Source of the DNA: JAHQVI01 sp963727575
Lineage (GTDB): Bacteria; Pseudomonadota; Alphaproteobacteria; Rhizobiales; Rhodomicrobiaceae
Direction: 5' to 3'
Assembly (NCBI GenBank): GCA_963727575.1
Contig: CAVSIA010000017.1
Location: 62,001 to 126,000, forward strand
Length of the DNA stretch: 64,000 nucleotides
Each line of letters begins with the position of its first letter. Position 1 is the first letter of the stretch. The notes under the pieces were generated by a model that was not told the DNA's origin, made no database searches, and saw only the letters and a program-made list of their open reading frames with translations. Shown piece by piece: positions 26,784 to 35,745 of the stretch. Made by a program: the position numbers and the translations under genes.

Positions 26784-26819
26784 TGGCGCGTCCTCAGCTT
26801 GCGAGAATGACAGGCTCGC

Positions 26820-27086
26820 TCACCTCACCAGCCTGCGGCGCAGATCGATGAGATGAACGATGAAAGAGGCGGCGAGAAAGGCGGCGACCCAGATCCAGCC
26901 GCCGCCGGAGAGCGCGACACGCAGCGCCAGCAGCAGGCAGGCGCCCGACAGGAGATAGCCGGCAAGGCCGAGCGCGGAAAGGCTGAGGCCGCTGCGGCCG
27001 GCATAGAGGCGCAGCGCGAGATATTCGGCGAGCATCAGCGCGAGGATGAGATCGACGATCCGTCCCGAAGCAAAGAGCTGTTCCAT
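26820..27086 (-). CDS. Small three-helix membrane protein (88 residues), hypothetical, inside the bch operon
   Basis: Three hydrophobic segments (about residues 8-24, 34-56 and 60-80) separated by short charged turns, ending in LIDLRRRLVR. GGGAGG lies 12 bases ahead of ATG 27086. It is embedded between tspO (18 bp upstream) and bchI (36 bp downstream) on the same strand. Co-transcription with tetrapyrrole genes is nearly certain and a role in the membrane phase of pigment synthesis is possible. I do not recognise a family. Confidence 0.65.
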   Translation of the reverse strand: MEQLFASGRIVDLILALMLAEYLALRLYAGRSGLSLSALGLAGYLLSGACLLLALRVALSGGGWIWVAAFLAASFIVHLIDLRRRLVR

Positions 27087-27104
27087 TGGCTGCCTGTGCC
27101 TCCC

Positions 27105-27590
27105 TCAGAAAGGCCCGTTGAGCTGGACGATCTCCCAGTTGAGCACCGCCGCGAAGGCGACCCAGGCCAGGTAAGGCCATAGCAGGCCGCTCGCGGTCTT
27201 CGAGAAGCGACCGAGGAAGATGATCAGCACCAGGATTGAAATCCAGAGAACGGCGACTTCGCCGAGCGACCAGTCGGGCCGCTTCATCCGAAAGAAAAGC
27301 AAGCTCCAGAGAAGATTGAGAAAGCCGTTCAAGGCGAAAAGCGCAATGATCCAGTCGCGCGTTGCACGAACGCGGGCGTCACGCCACGCGGTCGCGGCAG
27401 AGATGGCTGCCAGGGCGAAGATCAGCGTCCAGACGGGGCCGAAAAGCCAGTCCGGCGGCTGCCAGGCGGGTTTGACGAGGCCGTGATACCACGTGCCCAG
27501 ATCGGTGATCGTTGCGCCGAGGATGCCGACCAGAAGGGCGGCCAAAGCGGCAACGAGGATCGGCCGGGCCCTGTGGACGACCGCGCTCAT
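27105..27590 (-). CDS. tspO: TspO/MBR family tryptophan-rich sensory protein
   Basis: A five-helix outer-membrane or envelope protein of the TspO/peripheral benzodiazepine receptor family (historically CrtK) with 161 residues. Motifs are WYHGLVKPAWQPPDWLFGPVWT, NGFLNLLWSLLFF and a terminal WVAFAAVLNWEIVQLN, all tryptophan-rich. In Rhodobacter sphaeroides TspO binds porphyrins and negatively modulates PpsR/AppA-controlled pigment genes. Its position inside the bch operon, overlapping bchP by an ATGA, supports a similar link to tetrapyrrole sensing here. Confidence 0.92.
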   Translation of the reverse strand: MSAVVHRARPILVAALAALLVGILGATITDLGTWYHGLVKPAWQPPDWLFGPVWTLIFALAAISAATAWRDARVRATRDWIIALFALNGFLNLLWSLLFFRMKRPDWSLGEVAVLWISILVLIIFLGRFSKTASGLLWPYLAWVAFAAVLNWEIVQLNGPF

Positions 27591-28792
27591 CGCGGCGCCG
27601 CCAGGCCGAACAGATGGGCGAGGTCCTTGAAGAACACCCGTACATGCGCCATCGGGTCGGAGCGCACCAGTTCCTTGTGCATATAGGATTGCCAGGTCAG
27701 CCGCTGAACGTCGGGGTCGCGGCAGATCTTGACGAAGCGCTCGCGACGGCGGTCGTTCCGGTACCAGAAATACTGCATCATCCGCAGGATCCAGAACACG
27801 CGGCCATGGGCTTTCATGAAGGTCCGCCGGGCGGTCGCCAGTGCGCGGGCGTCGCCGGTTTCGAGGAACGTGCCGACGGCCTCTGCGGCCATCTCGCCGC
27901 TGACCATGGCGTAATAGATGCCCTCACCGGATGCGGGCGCAACGACGCCGGCGGCGTCCCCGATCAGGATGACATCGCGGCCATCGTCCCAGCGCTTGCG
28001 CGGCCTGAGCGGGATCGGCGCGCCCTCGCAGCGGATCGTCTCGGCGCCGCCGAGACCGGCGGCATCCCGCGTCGCGCTTGTGGCGTCGCGGAGCGAGAAT
28101 CCCTTGCGCGCGCTGCCGACGCCGACGCTGGCCGTCTCGCCATGCGGGAACACCCAGGCATAGAAATCCGGCGACAGCCTGCCCTGGTAGTAGACCTCGC
28201 AGCGCGCGCCGTCATAATCGCCGGCCGGAGCGGCGGGCGCTCGAACAATTTCATGATAGGCGAAGACGAAGGGGAGCTTACTGGCGTTCGGCATCGCATC
28301 GCGCGCGACCCCGGAATTGGCGCCATCGGCCCCGATCACGGCGCGGGCGCGGACTGTCCGGGGCTCGGCCTTTTCGCCCGATTGCGGCTTGTAGGTGATC
28401 AGGGCCGCGCCCTCGGCGTCACGCGTCAAGCGGACGAATGCGCCATTGCGGCGGTCGGCCCCGGCGAGTGCGGCGCGGTCGCGGAGCCATTCGTCGAAGA
28501 CCTCGCGGTCGACCATGCCGACATAGCCGCCGTCGATCGGCATGTCGACTTTGGCATCGGACGGGGAGATCATGCGGGCCGATGTGATCCGCGCACAGAT
28601 CAGCTCGTCGGGAATGGCGAAGTCTTGGATCAGACGCGGGGGAATCGCGCCGCCGCAGGGCTTGATGCGTCCCGCACGGTCGAGCAGCAGCACGGATCGG
28701 CCCTGCCGGGCGAGGTGCGTGGCAGCGGTGGCGCCGGAGGGACCGCCCCCGACGACGACCACGTCGAAAGTTTCGGGCGTGTTCATTGCCAT
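27587..28792 (-). CDS. bchP: Geranylgeranyl diphosphate/bacteriochlorophyll geranylgeranyl reductase
   Basis: Reduces the geranylgeranyl tail of bacteriochlorophyll to phytyl with NADPH. An FAD-binding protein of 401 residues: VVVVGGGPSGATAATHLA at the N-terminus, PCGGAIPPRLI characteristic of geranylgeranyl reductases, the GDAAGVVAPASGEGIYYAM second FAD motif, and a C-terminal LTWQSYMHKELVR. ATG 28792 overlaps the stop of the preceding transporter gene (TGATG). Archaeal-type lipid geranylgeranyl reductases are excluded by context with bchG. Confidence 0.95.
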   Translation of the reverse strand: MAMNTPETFDVVVVGGGPSGATAATHLARQGRSVLLLDRAGRIKPCGGAIPPRLIQDFAIPDELICARITSARMISPSDAKVDMPIDGGYVGMVDREVFDEWLRDRAALAGADRRNGAFVRLTRDAEGAALITYKPQSGEKAEPRTVRARAVIGADGANSGVARDAMPNASKLPFVFAYHEIVRAPAAPAGDYDGARCEVYYQGRLSPDFYAWVFPHGETASVGVGSARKGFSLRDATSATRDAAGLGGAETIRCEGAPIPLRPRKRWDDGRDVILIGDAAGVVAPASGEGIYYAMVSGEMAAEAVGTFLETGDARALATARRTFMKAHGRVFWILRMMQYFWYRNDRRRERFVKICRDPDVQRLTWQSYMHKELVRSDPMAHVRVFFKDLAHLFGLAAPR

Positions 28793-30169
28793 CACCGTTC
28801 CCCCAGTCCCGCGGGCAGCATGTTCTCCCCGATTGCAGCCATGCGCGGCGTTGCGGCAAGCTCGATGGATGCGCTCGAGCGCGCGCCGCCGATGCGCATG
28901 GCGAAATAGGCAGCGGCGACGAACAAGCAGGCCTCGCAGGCAAAAACCGTCGAATAGGCCGTCAGCGCATTGCCGGTGAAAAGGCGCATCAGATCGACGG
29001 ATGCCGCGCCGAGAAAGCCGCCAAGGCCGAAAGCGATGGCTTGCGCCGCGCCCCAAAGGCCCATGCGCACGCCTTCGCGCTGCTCGCGCCCCTTGGCCGC
29101 AAGCGCCATCATCGAGCCGATCGCGGCGACGGCGAACGCCCCATTGGCGAAGCCGAGCAGAAGCACCGTGGCCCGCAGCGGCCAGATCGTTGCGGCGTGG
29201 CCACCGATGGCCAGAGCGAACAGGGCGGCCGCCGACAGCACGCAGCCGAGAACGGTCCAGCCGCGCAGCGAGCCCAACCAGCGGCCGCCGATCGCGCTGG
29301 CCAGGAATCCGATCAGCACCATGCCGACGAGCACGCCGCTATGCTGGACGCCGGACAGCTTGGTCGAACTCGCCGGGGGTGAAGCTGAAGATCGCTCCCG
29401 CGAACGGTTCGAGGATGAGGTCCTGGGCGCTGTAGGCGAGCATGGAGACGAAGATGAATACGGTGAAGTTGCGTGCTTCCGGCTCGGCCCAGATCTGAGC
29501 GAGGGCCTCCATGAATGGCGGCTTGGGTGCGGACGGCGCCGCGCGCTCGTCGAGGGCAACCGCCTCGGCAGCGCCCTCCATGCCCCAAACCGCCAGGAAG
29601 GTGACAAGGAGGGCGCTAGCCGAAACCGTGCCGGCGACGGCAAGCAGGCGTTCGGGAGAAAACGGATCGAGGAAATGGCCGCCGACCGCCGCTGCGACGA
29701 TGAAGCCGGCGAGCATCATCACCCAGACGATGGTTGCCGCCGCCGCCCGGCGCTGCGGCGTGACCCGCTTGGCCAGCAGCACGAGAAGCGACGTGCCTGC
29801 GGCCCCGACGCCGATGCCAATCATGACGAAGGCAAGCGCCGCCAATGCAATTGCGCCGATCAGGTTGGATGCCATCCACACGGTCGCGAGCGCCGCCAGA
29901 AACCCGCCGAGCGAAAGGACGATCATGCCGCCGACGATCCACGGTGTGCGCCGTCCGCCCATATCGGAGCCGTAGCCCCAGCGCGGCCGGGTAATCTGCA
30001 CCGCATAGTGCAGGGCCACCAGCAGGCCCGGTAGCGTTGCCGCGAGCTGCAGCTCAACGACCATGATCCGGTTGAGCGTCGATGTGGTCATCACGACGAC
30101 GGCGCCGAGCGCGGTTTGCACGAGGCCGAGCTTGACGATGCCGAACCATCCGAGCGGCTGACGGGTCAT
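28792..30169 (-). CDS. BCD-family MFS chlorophyll transporter / PucC-like assembly factor, frameshifted
   Basis: A member of the bacteriochlorophyll delivery (BCD, LhaA/PucC) family: LGWFGIVKLGLVQTALGAVVVMTTSTLNRIMVVEL at the N-terminus and RRTPWIVGGMIV after helix 2 match PucC. A +1 shift (extra T) near 29362 separates the N-terminal 276 residues from the C-terminal part beginning STKLSGVQH. The rejoined protein has about 458 residues and 12 helices. It lies between bchG and bchP, the usual place of orf428/bch2. The exact cargo is unproven for this branch. It is a second paralogue beside lhaA at 42.7 kb. Confidence 0.88.
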
Positions 30170-31080
30170 GCGGCCTCCGCGACGACGGCGCTCACGGCGA
30201 AAGCGCTGACCATCATTCCGATGACATAAAGCGTGGTGCCGGTGGCGTTGTACCAGGGGGCGCGCGCTCGGGGATTGGTGAGCAGCCGCTGCATCAGAAA
30301 AAGCTGGACGGCGAGCAGCGCGAGAATCGCCGCGCCGTGCCAGTGCCGCCCCCAGCCTGCCAGCAGGGCGATCACGACGAGTTGCGGCAGCGCCATCACC
30401 CAGCAGGCGAGTCGTGCGGCGTTGGCCGCGCCGATCTGCACAGGGATCGTGCGGACGCCCATGCGGCGGTCGCCGTCGATGGATTTGAAATCGTTAAGCG
30501 TCATGATCCCATGCGCGCCGACGCTGTAGAGTGCGGCGAGCGAGATGATCCGCCAATCAGGCAGCGTGCCGGCCACGATCGCGGCGCCGGTGAACCACGG
30601 CAAGCCCTCATAGCAGCTGGCGCAGGCTGCGTTTCCCCACCAGCCGTTCTGCTTGAGGCGCAGCGGCGGCGCGCTGTAAACCCAGGCGAGGATCAATCCG
30701 ACGATCGCCGCTGCGAAGGTCCAGATGCCGAGCGCGAATGCCACGATCAGCGATAGGACGGTCCAGCCCATCGCGATATGCAGGCCCCAGCGTCCGGGAA
30801 TTCGGCCGGACGGGATCGGGCGGTTGGGCTCGTTGATTGCGTCGACATGCCGGTCGAACCAGTCATTCGCAGCCTGGCTGGTGCCGCAGACCAGCGGGCC
30901 CGCAAGCGCAACGCCGAGGAGCAGGTCCGGCCACCGTCCGCCGATTGGTACGCCGGCGGAAATCAGACCGCAGACGAAAGCCCACATCGGGGCGAACCAG
31001 GTGATAGGCTTCAGCAGCTCCAGGACCGCGCGCGCCTTCGGCCGCGCGGAAGAGGAGGCGAGTGAGGCCGGAGAAAGCAT
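30166..31080 (-). CDS. bchG: Bacteriochlorophyll synthase (prenyltransferase)
   Basis: Esterifies bacteriochlorophyllide a with geranylgeranyl diphosphate at the membrane. A UbiA-superfamily protein of 304 residues: the diphosphate/Mg2+-binding motif NDWFDRHVDAINEPNRPIPSG (residues about 92-112), a second Asp-rich motif LNDFKSIDGDRRMG and about eight hydrophobic helices. The head of the leftward operon bchG-pucC-bchP-tspO-...-bchI-D-O, it has a PpsR box 66 bp upstream of its ATG at 31080. Confidence 0.96.
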   Translation of the reverse strand: MLSPASLASSSARPKARAVLELLKPITWFAPMWAFVCGLISAGVPIGGRWPDLLLGVALAGPLVCGTSQAANDWFDRHVDAINEPNRPIPSGRIPGRWGLHIAMGWTVLSLIVAFALGIWTFAAAIVGLILAWVYSAPPLRLKQNGWWGNAACASCYEGLPWFTGAAIVAGTLPDWRIISLAALYSVGAHGIMTLNDFKSIDGDRRMGVRTIPVQIGAANAARLACWVMALPQLVVIALLAGWGRHWHGAAILALLAVQLFLMQRLLTNPRARAPWYNATGTTLYVIGMMVSAFAVSAVVAEAA

Positions 31081-31145
31081 ATGAAGCGCCCCGATCCGAG
31101 GTTGTCCTCTGCATCAAAGGCAATGGTAGGGTTGACGGATTGGAG

Positions 31146-31163
31146 TGTCAATTAATGTTTACA
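31146..31163 (-). promoter_or_regulatory. PpsR/CrtJ box upstream of bchG
   Basis: TGTCAATTAATGTTTACA fits TGT-N12-ACA, although the inner arms are less symmetric than at bchC. It lies between the ppsR stop (31201) and the bchG start (31080) and would give the bchG operon its own light/oxygen control separate from ppsR transcription. Confidence 0.65.
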
Positions 31164-31200
31164 TTTGACGTCAACCGCATAGGAGACGGACGAGCGCGTC

Positions 31201-32634
31201 TTATGCCCGTCCTGGATTGTCCAATTCCCCGAGGCCGTGGCGGCGCAGCTTGACGTAAAGGCTTTGCCGGCTGAGACCGAGCATTTCTGCGGCGGAGGCG
31301 CGGTTGTCGCCGGTCAGTTGCAGCGCCGCCTCGATGCACATCTGCTCGATGATGTCGGTGGTCTCGCGGACGAGTTCGCGCAAAGGCACGCGTCCGACCA
31401 ACTCCTTGAGCTGCTCCAGCGAGCGGGGCTGCGCGGGGACCGCGCTGCGCGGCGCCGAGACCGGCCGCAAGGCGGTTTGGACCTTGCGAATGGTGAGGCC
31501 GTAGCAGGCCAGTGTGCCTCCTGCCACGGCGACGCCGGCGACCTCGACATCCTCGCGCGCGCCATATTCGCCGCGCACCACGGTGGAGAAGCGGCGCAGG
31601 ACGCCGTATTCGCGCAGGTTGGTTATCAGCACATCGACATCGACCTCGACGCGGCCGAGCCAGCGCTCGACCGGCTCGCCGCGGGCCTGCTCCTCGCCAG
31701 CGAGTTGGACGAGTTCGAGAAAGGCGGAATTGGCGGTGACGATGCGGCGGTTCTCGTCGATGACGAGGAAACCGTCCGGCATCTTGGCGATCACATCGAG
31801 CGCAGCCGAGCTCGCTTGCGTCTCGACAGGCACATTGGCGGCATCGAGCGGGGCGAGACGGATCAGGTAGTGGACCGCAGTCGCCTCGCGGAAGATCGAG
31901 GCCGAGAGCGAGAAGGCTTGCCCGGTGTCGCCGAGGCGGACGGTGACGTCGTCGGCGCGCGGCGAGATCCGCAGCAGGGCCAAGATCTTCTGCGCCGTCT
32001 CGGCGCCTTCAGGATCGAGAAGCCCGGCAAAGCTTTGGCCGATCAGGCGGGCGTTGCCACTCTGCAGGAGCCGGGCCGCCGCCGGATTGGCCTCGGTGAT
32101 CCTGAGATTGGCGGCGTCGACAATGATCACCGCCTCGGCGGAAAGCTGGAAGAGGGTTTGGTAGCGGGTCTCCGCGAGCCGCAGGCGGGCGTAGTGCTGC
32201 TCCATCTGTGCCTGGGTGGCAACCAGCCGCTGCTGCAGCGCCGAGGCCGGACGTAGATCGCGGCCAATTACCAGAATCCGCCCGTCGCCTCCGAGGCGGA
32301 TGGCGGAATAGCGGACCGGCAAATCGTCGCCCGATGTGCCCGGATGGTTGATCTGGCGCCATTTCGAGGCACCATCGGCGAGCGTCGCCGCCAGGATCTT
32401 CTCCACCTTCGGCCGGCTCTCAACGGTTACCACATCGAGCCAGGGACGGCCCACCCATTTGCCGCAGCCGAATTCGGCCAGCGTGCCGTCATCGAGCGCC
32501 AGATCGCGGATCACGCCTTTTTTGTCGAGCACCAAAGCCAGATCGGACGACGCCGAGACGAGCTGCGAAACCGTCGCCGCATCCAAATCGCCAAGCGTTT
32601 TCTGGGGCGCTTTGAACTGTACCAAGCCCGTCAC
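31201..32634 (-). CDS. ppsR: Transcriptional repressor PpsR/CrtJ
   Basis: A redox and light responsive repressor of bch, crt and puc genes under oxic conditions. It has 477 residues: an N-terminal domain starting FKAPQKTLGDLDAATVSQLVSASSDLALVLD, two PAS domains (about residues 150-260 and 275-380), a coiled linker, and a Fis-type helix-turn-helix at the C-terminus (RASAAEMLGLSRQSLYVKLRRHGL). It starts at GTG 32634. The four TGT-N12-ACA sites in this window are its presumed targets. aerR lies 49 bp upstream on the same strand, the common aerR-ppsR pairing. Confidence 0.93.
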   Translation of the reverse strand: MTGLVQFKAPQKTLGDLDAATVSQLVSASSDLALVLDKKGVIRDLALDDGTLAEFGCGKWVGRPWLDVVTVESRPKVEKILAATLADGASKWRQINHPGTSGDDLPVRYSAIRLGGDGRILVIGRDLRPASALQQRLVATQAQMEQHYARLRLAETRYQTLFQLSAEAVIIVDAANLRITEANPAAARLLQSGNARLIGQSFAGLLDPEGAETAQKILALLRISPRADDVTVRLGDTGQAFSLSASIFREATAVHYLIRLAPLDAANVPVETQASSAALDVIAKMPDGFLVIDENRRIVTANSAFLELVQLAGEEQARGEPVERWLGRVEVDVDVLITNLREYGVLRRFSTVVRGEYGAREDVEVAGVAVAGGTLACYGLTIRKVQTALRPVSAPRSAVPAQPRSLEQLKELVGRVPLRELVRETTDIIEQMCIEAALQLTGDNRASAAEMLGLSRQSLYVKLRRHGLGELDNPGRA

Positions 32635-32683
32635 TCGGCATCGGCGACAAAACCAATAGCCGACCTTTCATCGATCCGATCTC

Positions 32684-33721
32684 TCACCCTTGCCAACCAG
32701 GGGCGGAGTCCAACACGCTCTCGGCCAAATTGACCGCCTCTCGCGCATCGCTTACTGCCAAATCAGCGCCCACTCGCAGCTTTAGCGATTGATCCTGAGC
32801 GAAAATCGGGCCGCCCACGACGATGCGGACAGCCTGATTCCGGCTCGATCGGCGAACGGCATTGATGGTCGAGCAAAGCGTATCGACCAATCGTTCGCAA
32901 CTAAGGGAAAATCCGACCAGGGCAAACCACTGATCGGCCACCATGGTCGGCAAATCATCCGCTGGAATCGGGGCGTTGCCCCAGACGTCCCAGCCTTCCC
33001 GCCGAAAAAACTGTGAAACCATCAGCAGTCCGAATGTGTGCTGCTCACTCGGCGTCGGTACGAGCAGGACACGTCGCCCGGGCTCGTTCGCCTCGCGGGT
33101 CGAAGGAAACGTGAAATGGTGGAGAATTTGTTGCAGCCGCGACGTTCCGATGGTCACATCCACGAAGTCGACCACATCGGCGTCCCAAAGCTCGCCCATG
33201 CGGCGCGCCGCCGGTGCGAGGAGCTCAAGCAACAGGGTGTCGGCCGCAAGGCCCTTGTCGAGCAGGGCCTTGATGTAGGCGAGGATGATCTCGGTGTCGT
33301 GCCGGATGACCAGATCGGCGAATTCCTCGACGTGATCGGCGGCATTGATCGGTGGAACGTTCGGCGAAATATGATTTGGCTGCTCCTGCGGCTGACGATG
33401 CAGGAGCATCAGTCGCGGGATGATTTCCCCGTCGATGATCGTTTCGAGCTTCCGATCGATTTGCTGTTCTTGCTTGGCAACGACGCGCCCGCCGTCGACA
33501 TAACGGCGTTCGACACAAACATCGTCAAGCAGAACCGCACGTCCCGAGGCGAGGCGCGCGTTGGGCTGGCCGCGCGCAGCGTTGGGATGTCGTGAGCCCA
33601 CCATCGGAAATACTCCCCTGGGCTGGCAATACATGTTGGGGGAGAAGGCGAGAAGTTCGCCCTCGTCCAGGCCGCTTCCTAACTCATTATGAGAGCGCGT
33701 TATTTGCACGACTGCGCTCAT
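32684..33721 (-). CDS. aerR: B12-binding antirepressor AerR/PpaA-like
   Basis: AerR (CrtJ antirepressor) and PpaA modulate PpsR/CrtJ, with cobalamin bound by a C-terminal B12-binding-type domain. Here the N-terminal half has IIDGEIIPRLMLLHR, typical of PpaA/AerR. The C-terminal half has the Rossmann-like cobalamin domain (RVLLVPTPSEQHTFGLLMVSQFFRREGWDVWGNAP, then LVGFSLSCERLVDTL and VGGPIF). ATG 33721 with GAGG six bases upstream is preferred over TTG 33733. It has 345 residues, somewhat long at the N-terminus. It is divergent from bchF. Confidence 0.88.
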   Translation of the reverse strand: MSAVVQITRSHNELGSGLDEGELLAFSPNMYCQPRGVFPMVGSRHPNAARGQPNARLASGRAVLLDDVCVERRYVDGGRVVAKQEQQIDRKLETIIDGEIIPRLMLLHRQPQEQPNHISPNVPPINAADHVEEFADLVIRHDTEIILAYIKALLDKGLAADTLLLELLAPAARRMGELWDADVVDFVDVTIGTSRLQQILHHFTFPSTREANEPGRRVLLVPTPSEQHTFGLLMVSQFFRREGWDVWGNAPIPADDLPTMVADQWFALVGFSLSCERLVDTLCSTINAVRRSSRNQAVRIVVGGPIFAQDQSLKLRVGADLAVSDAREAVNLAESVLDSAPGWQG

Positions 33722-33848
33722 TGACTGCCTCAATTATGCACGAAGTTTACGAGCCGGCAATCGCAATTGCAGGCCCCACCGTCGCGTGCGTGCCCCATTG
33801 TGCATAACCACCCGCCTAGTCAACGTAAAAATATTTGTACATGTCGAG

Positions 33849-33889
33849 TGTCTAGTTTAATTGACAGTTCGATTTCTGCGCATTTAGAC
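33849..33889. promoter_or_regulatory. PpsR/CrtJ box overlapping the bchF promoter
   Basis: TGTCTAGTTTAATTGACA (33849-33866) is a TGT-N12-ACA palindrome whose right arm forms a TTGACA -35. A TTAGAC/TAGACT -10 candidate lies 17-18 bp downstream (33884-33890). PpsR bound here would cover the -35 of the bchF-to-hemA superoperon. The aerR start is about 130 bp away in the other direction. Confidence 0.78.
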
Positions 33890-33931
33890 TGAATGGTGAG
33901 ATCGCGGCGAACGGCGTCCGCGAAGGATGGC

Positions 33932-34453
33932 ATGATGACCAACCGCACCAACCCGCGCCAACGGCCAGCGCTCTACACGGCGGAAGAACGCCGCAGGCGC
34001 GACGCGACGCCGTGGACGCTGGTGCAGGGGATTCTCGCTCCGCTGCAATTTGCCGTGTTCCTCGTCAGTCTCGGCTTGGTCCTGCGCTACCTGGCGATTG
34101 GCGAGGGGCTTGCGGCGGCGACGGCTTCCGTGGTCGTGAAGACGCTGGTTCTCTACACGATCATGATCACCGGCGCGATCTGGGAGAAGGCGGTGTTCGG
34201 ACGCTACCTTTTTGCGCCCGCCTTCTTCTGGGAAGACGTCGTCAGCATGGCGGTGATTGCGCTGCATACGGCGTATCTGGCCGCGCTGCTCTGGAATATT
34301 GGCTCGGCCGAGGAGCAGATGTTTCTCGCGCTCGCCGCCTATGCAACTTACGTCGCCAATGCGGCACAGTTCCTGATGAAACTGCGTGCCGCGCGCCGCG
34401 AGGCCCCCGAACCGGCAGCTGCCATGTCCGATCTTGCGGAGGTGGCCGGATGA
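33932..34453 (+). CDS. bchF: 3-vinyl bacteriochlorophyllide hydratase
   Basis: Hydrates the C3 vinyl group to 1-hydroxyethyl. A small four-helix membrane protein of 173 residues: LYTAEERRRRDATPWTLVQGILAPLQFAVFLVSL near the N-terminus and WEKAVFGRYLFAPAFFWEDVVSM in the middle are BchF signatures. ATG 33932 (followed directly by a second ATG) has AAGGA upstream; an in-frame ATG at 33893 is less likely because it lies in the promoter region. The first gene of the long superoperon. The stop overlaps the bchN start. Confidence 0.95.
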   Translation: MMTNRTNPRQRPALYTAEERRRRDATPWTLVQGILAPLQFAVFLVSLGLVLRYLAIGEGLAAATASVVVKTLVLYTIMITGAIWEKAVFGRYLFAPAFFWEDVVSMAVIALHTAYLAALLWNIGSAEEQMFLALAAYATYVANAAQFLMKLRAARREAPEPAAAMSDLAEVAG

Positions 34454-35742
34454 GCCTTGCAGGGGGAGAGACCGTAGTGCGCAAAGGCGGCGGCGCCTCC
34501 GGAGAGCCGGTCGTTCTGCGCGAACGCGGTCAGCGCGAGGTGTTCTGTGGTCTGACCAGCATCGTCTGGTTGCATCGGAAGATCCCGGACGCGTTTTTTC
34601 TCGTCGTGGGTTCCCGCACCTGCGCGCATCTCATTCAGTCGGCGGCCGGGGTGATGATCTTCGCCGAACCCCGATTCGCCACCGCCATCATCGACGAGCG
34701 CGACCTCGCCGGCCTTGCCGACATCAACGATGAGCTTGACCGGGTGGTCGGCCAGTTGCTCGACCGCCGGCCGGACATCCGCATGCTGTTCCTGGTCGGT
34801 TCCTGCCCGTCCGAGGTCATCAAGCTCGATCTGGCCCGCGCCGCGTCGCGCCTTTCGCAGCTCCATCTGCCCCGGGTCCGCGTGGTCAACTACACCGGCA
34901 GCGGCATCGAAACGACCTTCACTCAAGGCGAGGACACCTGCCTTGCCGCCCTCATCGGCCATCTCGACGATGCACCGGCCGATACGCGCTCGCTGCTCGT
35001 CGCCGGATGCCTGCCGGATATCGTCGAGGATCAGCTTCGCCGTGTCTTCGGCGAACTCGGCATCGGCCCGGTCGAATTTCTGCCGCCGCGCAGCAGCCTC
35101 GCCTTGCCCAAGGTCGGTGCCGGCACGCGCGTGCTGTTTGCTCAGCCCTTCCTTGGCGAGACTGCGTTGGCGTTGGCCAAACGCGGCGCCACCTTCCTTC
35201 CCGCTCCGTTCCCCTTCGGCGCCGAAGGTACGGCGCTCTGGCTCAAAGCTGCCGCCGACGCGTGGCAAATCGACGAGATGCATTTCCGCAAGGTGATCGC
35301 GCCGCGCCGGGAACGCGCTCAGCGTGCGCTCGCTCATTATCGTGAGATCCTCGCCGGAAAGCGCGTGTTCTTCTTCCCGGACACGCAGATGGAAATCTCG
35401 CTCGCCCGCTTCCTCGCCCGCGAGCTTGGCGTCGAGCTTGTCGAGGTCGGCACGCCCTATCTCAACCGCCAGCTTGTCGGCGAGGATGTCGCGCTGCTGC
35501 CGCACGGCCCGGTGCTCAGCGAAGGTCAGGATGTCGACAGGCAGCTCGACCGCTGCCGCGCCGCTTCGGCGGACCTTGTGGTCTGCGGGCTGGGGCTTGC
35601 CAATCCTCTGGAGGCGGAGGGGATCACCACGAAATGGTCGATCGAGCTGCTGTTCTCGCCGGTTCACGGTTTCGAGCAGGCGGGTGATCTCGCCGAGCTG
35701 TTTGCGCGGCCATTGGTGCGCAAAGAACGGTTGAGGGTGTAG
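34450..35742 (+). CDS. bchN: Light-independent protochlorophyllide reductase subunit N
   Basis: With BchB it forms the NifDK-like catalytic part of dark-operative protochlorophyllide oxidoreductase. It has 430 residues and Cys ligands are visible in EVFCGLTSIVWLHRKI, RTCAHLIQSAAG and LVGSCPSEVIKLDL. The N-terminus has the usual GQREVFCGL. ATG 34450 overlaps the bchF stop (ATGA). It is intact and followed three bases later by bchB. Confidence 0.97.
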   Translation: MSLAGGETVVRKGGGASGEPVVLRERGQREVFCGLTSIVWLHRKIPDAFFLVVGSRTCAHLIQSAAGVMIFAEPRFATAIIDERDLAGLADINDELDRVVGQLLDRRPDIRMLFLVGSCPSEVIKLDLARAASRLSQLHLPRVRVVNYTGSGIETTFTQGEDTCLAALIGHLDDAPADTRSLLVAGCLPDIVEDQLRRVFGELGIGPVEFLPPRSSLALPKVGAGTRVLFAQPFLGETALALAKRGATFLPAPFPFGAEGTALWLKAAADAWQIDEMHFRKVIAPRRERAQRALAHYREILAGKRVFFFPDTQMEISLARFLARELGVELVEVGTPYLNRQLVGEDVALLPHGPVLSEGQDVDRQLDRCRAASADLVVCGLGLANPLEAEGITTKWSIELLFSPVHGFEQAGDLAELFARPLVRKERLRV

Positions 35743-35745
35743 GTC

